From: Candidatus Bathyarchaeota archaeon
GTDB taxonomy: Archaea > Thermoproteota > Bathyarchaeia > 40CM-2-53-6 > RBG-13-38-9
DNA length: 13,500 bases
Reading direction: 5' to 3'
Assembly: GCA_026394315.1 (NCBI GenBank)
Contig: JAPKYM010000323.1
Location: 1-13,500 of the forward strand
In this document: piece after piece, positions 13,216-13,500 of the stretch
Position numbering within the stretch: position 1 is the stretch's first letter
Layout of the letters: every line of letters begins with the position of its first letter
Notes under the pieces: model-generated
The model's database searches: none
What the model was told of the DNA's origin: nothing
What the model saw: only the letters and a program-made list of their open reading frames with translations
Made by a program: the position numbers and the translations under genes

Positions 13216-13500
13216 ATTCTAGCTTCTATCATGGTCATTGGTTGGTGGGTCACTGCCCTTCTAGGCTGCCACCTCATTCCATCCCATTTTAGAAGTTTAG
13301 GGTGTGTCATCACCCTGATAGCTGTTTCTTCATACTGAAGGTTTGCCATGTTCAAGACACCAATAGCATCTCTATGAGCCTCCAATCCACATTCTAGACA
13401 CTTGAAGAGTCTGCCTTTTCTCTCAATGTTTTCTGAGCTGCATCTTATGCATCTGCTGGAGGTCTTGTATTCGCTTACTTCTTTCACTCTTATGCCGTAT
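13203..13500 (-). CDS. tnpB: TnpB (IS200/IS605 accessory nuclease), C-terminal part only
   Basis: The frame runs off the right edge of the window, so only about 99 C-terminal residues are visible. They show the TnpB zinc ribbon (CIRC and CLECG, with VSEYKTSSRC before it) and the last RuvC motif, HRDAIGVLNMA, where the Asp is the third catalytic residue and His replaces the more usual Asp of DRDxNAA. A 40-residue basic tail follows. TnpB is an RNA-guided DNA nuclease that helps IS200/IS605 elements persist. A GTG at 13487 is not the start, since the family sequence continues upstream (YGIRVKEVSEY). TnpA and the rest of TnpB must lie beyond the window, if TnpA is present at all. Confidence 0.93.
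   Translation of the reverse strand, partial: YGIRVKEVSEYKTSSRCIRCSSENIERKGRLFKCLECGLEAHRDAIGVLNMANLQYEETAIRVMTHPKLLKWDGMRWQPRRAVTHQPMTMIEARIPWL

Noticed and set aside
1..13500. CRISPR array
   Set aside because: No set of regularly spaced repeats of 20 bases or more was seen; the only direct repeat is the nine-base pair near 9524-9556.

Overview
The window looks like a chromosomal segment of an uncultivated archaeon, probably of the Thermoproteota (TACK) side such as Nitrososphaeria or Bathyarchaeia; this placement is inference. It contains a GTP cyclohydrolase III, the two subunits of FO synthase (coenzyme F420 pathway), an archaeal-type pyrimidine reductase, TATA-box promoters with short leaders and GGAG/GGTGA-type ribosome sites. 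GC content is moderate.

Layout. 1-810 is the 3' part of an SDR-type sugar epimerase or threonine dehydrogenase-like gene. 870-1298 (-) is a small HExxH metalloprotein. 1299-1649 holds no gene I can see. 1650-1805 (-) is a 51-residue zinc-ribbon protein. 1976-2650 (+) is an OB-fold nucleic-acid-binding protein and 2776-2976 (+) a small unknown. A structured convergent intergenic region (3082-3176) separates these from a DEAD-box RNA helicase (3172-4323, -).

4479-9425 (-) is the metabolic core, a tightly packed five-gene operon read from right to left: GTP cyclohydrolase III, an amidohydrolase with a complete deaminase-type metal site, diaminopyrimidine reductase, CofG and CofH. It runs from GTP through the shared riboflavin/F420 pyrimidine intermediates to FO. 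The amidohydrolase sits where the pathway needs a formamide hydrolase and, further on, a deaminase. As far as I know the archaeal deaminase has no assigned gene, so this is the strongest candidate for something undescribed. CofG and CofH overlap out of frame, and conserved CofH sequence lies inside the overlap without a usual start codon.

To the right are a receiver-only response regulator (9736-10137, -), a flavodoxin (10527-10997, +), and a convergent glycoside pair: a six-hairpin-type protein (11066-12148, +) and a GH130 enzyme (12142-13080, -). The window ends in the 3' part of an IS200/IS605-type TnpB (13203-13500, -) with the hairpin of the element's right end.

Two signals cut across genes. 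All seven GCGCGC sites I found lie between genes. In several genes conserved protein sequence continues in frame upstream of the first ATG/GTG/TTG, which means rare start codons, recoding or assembly indels.
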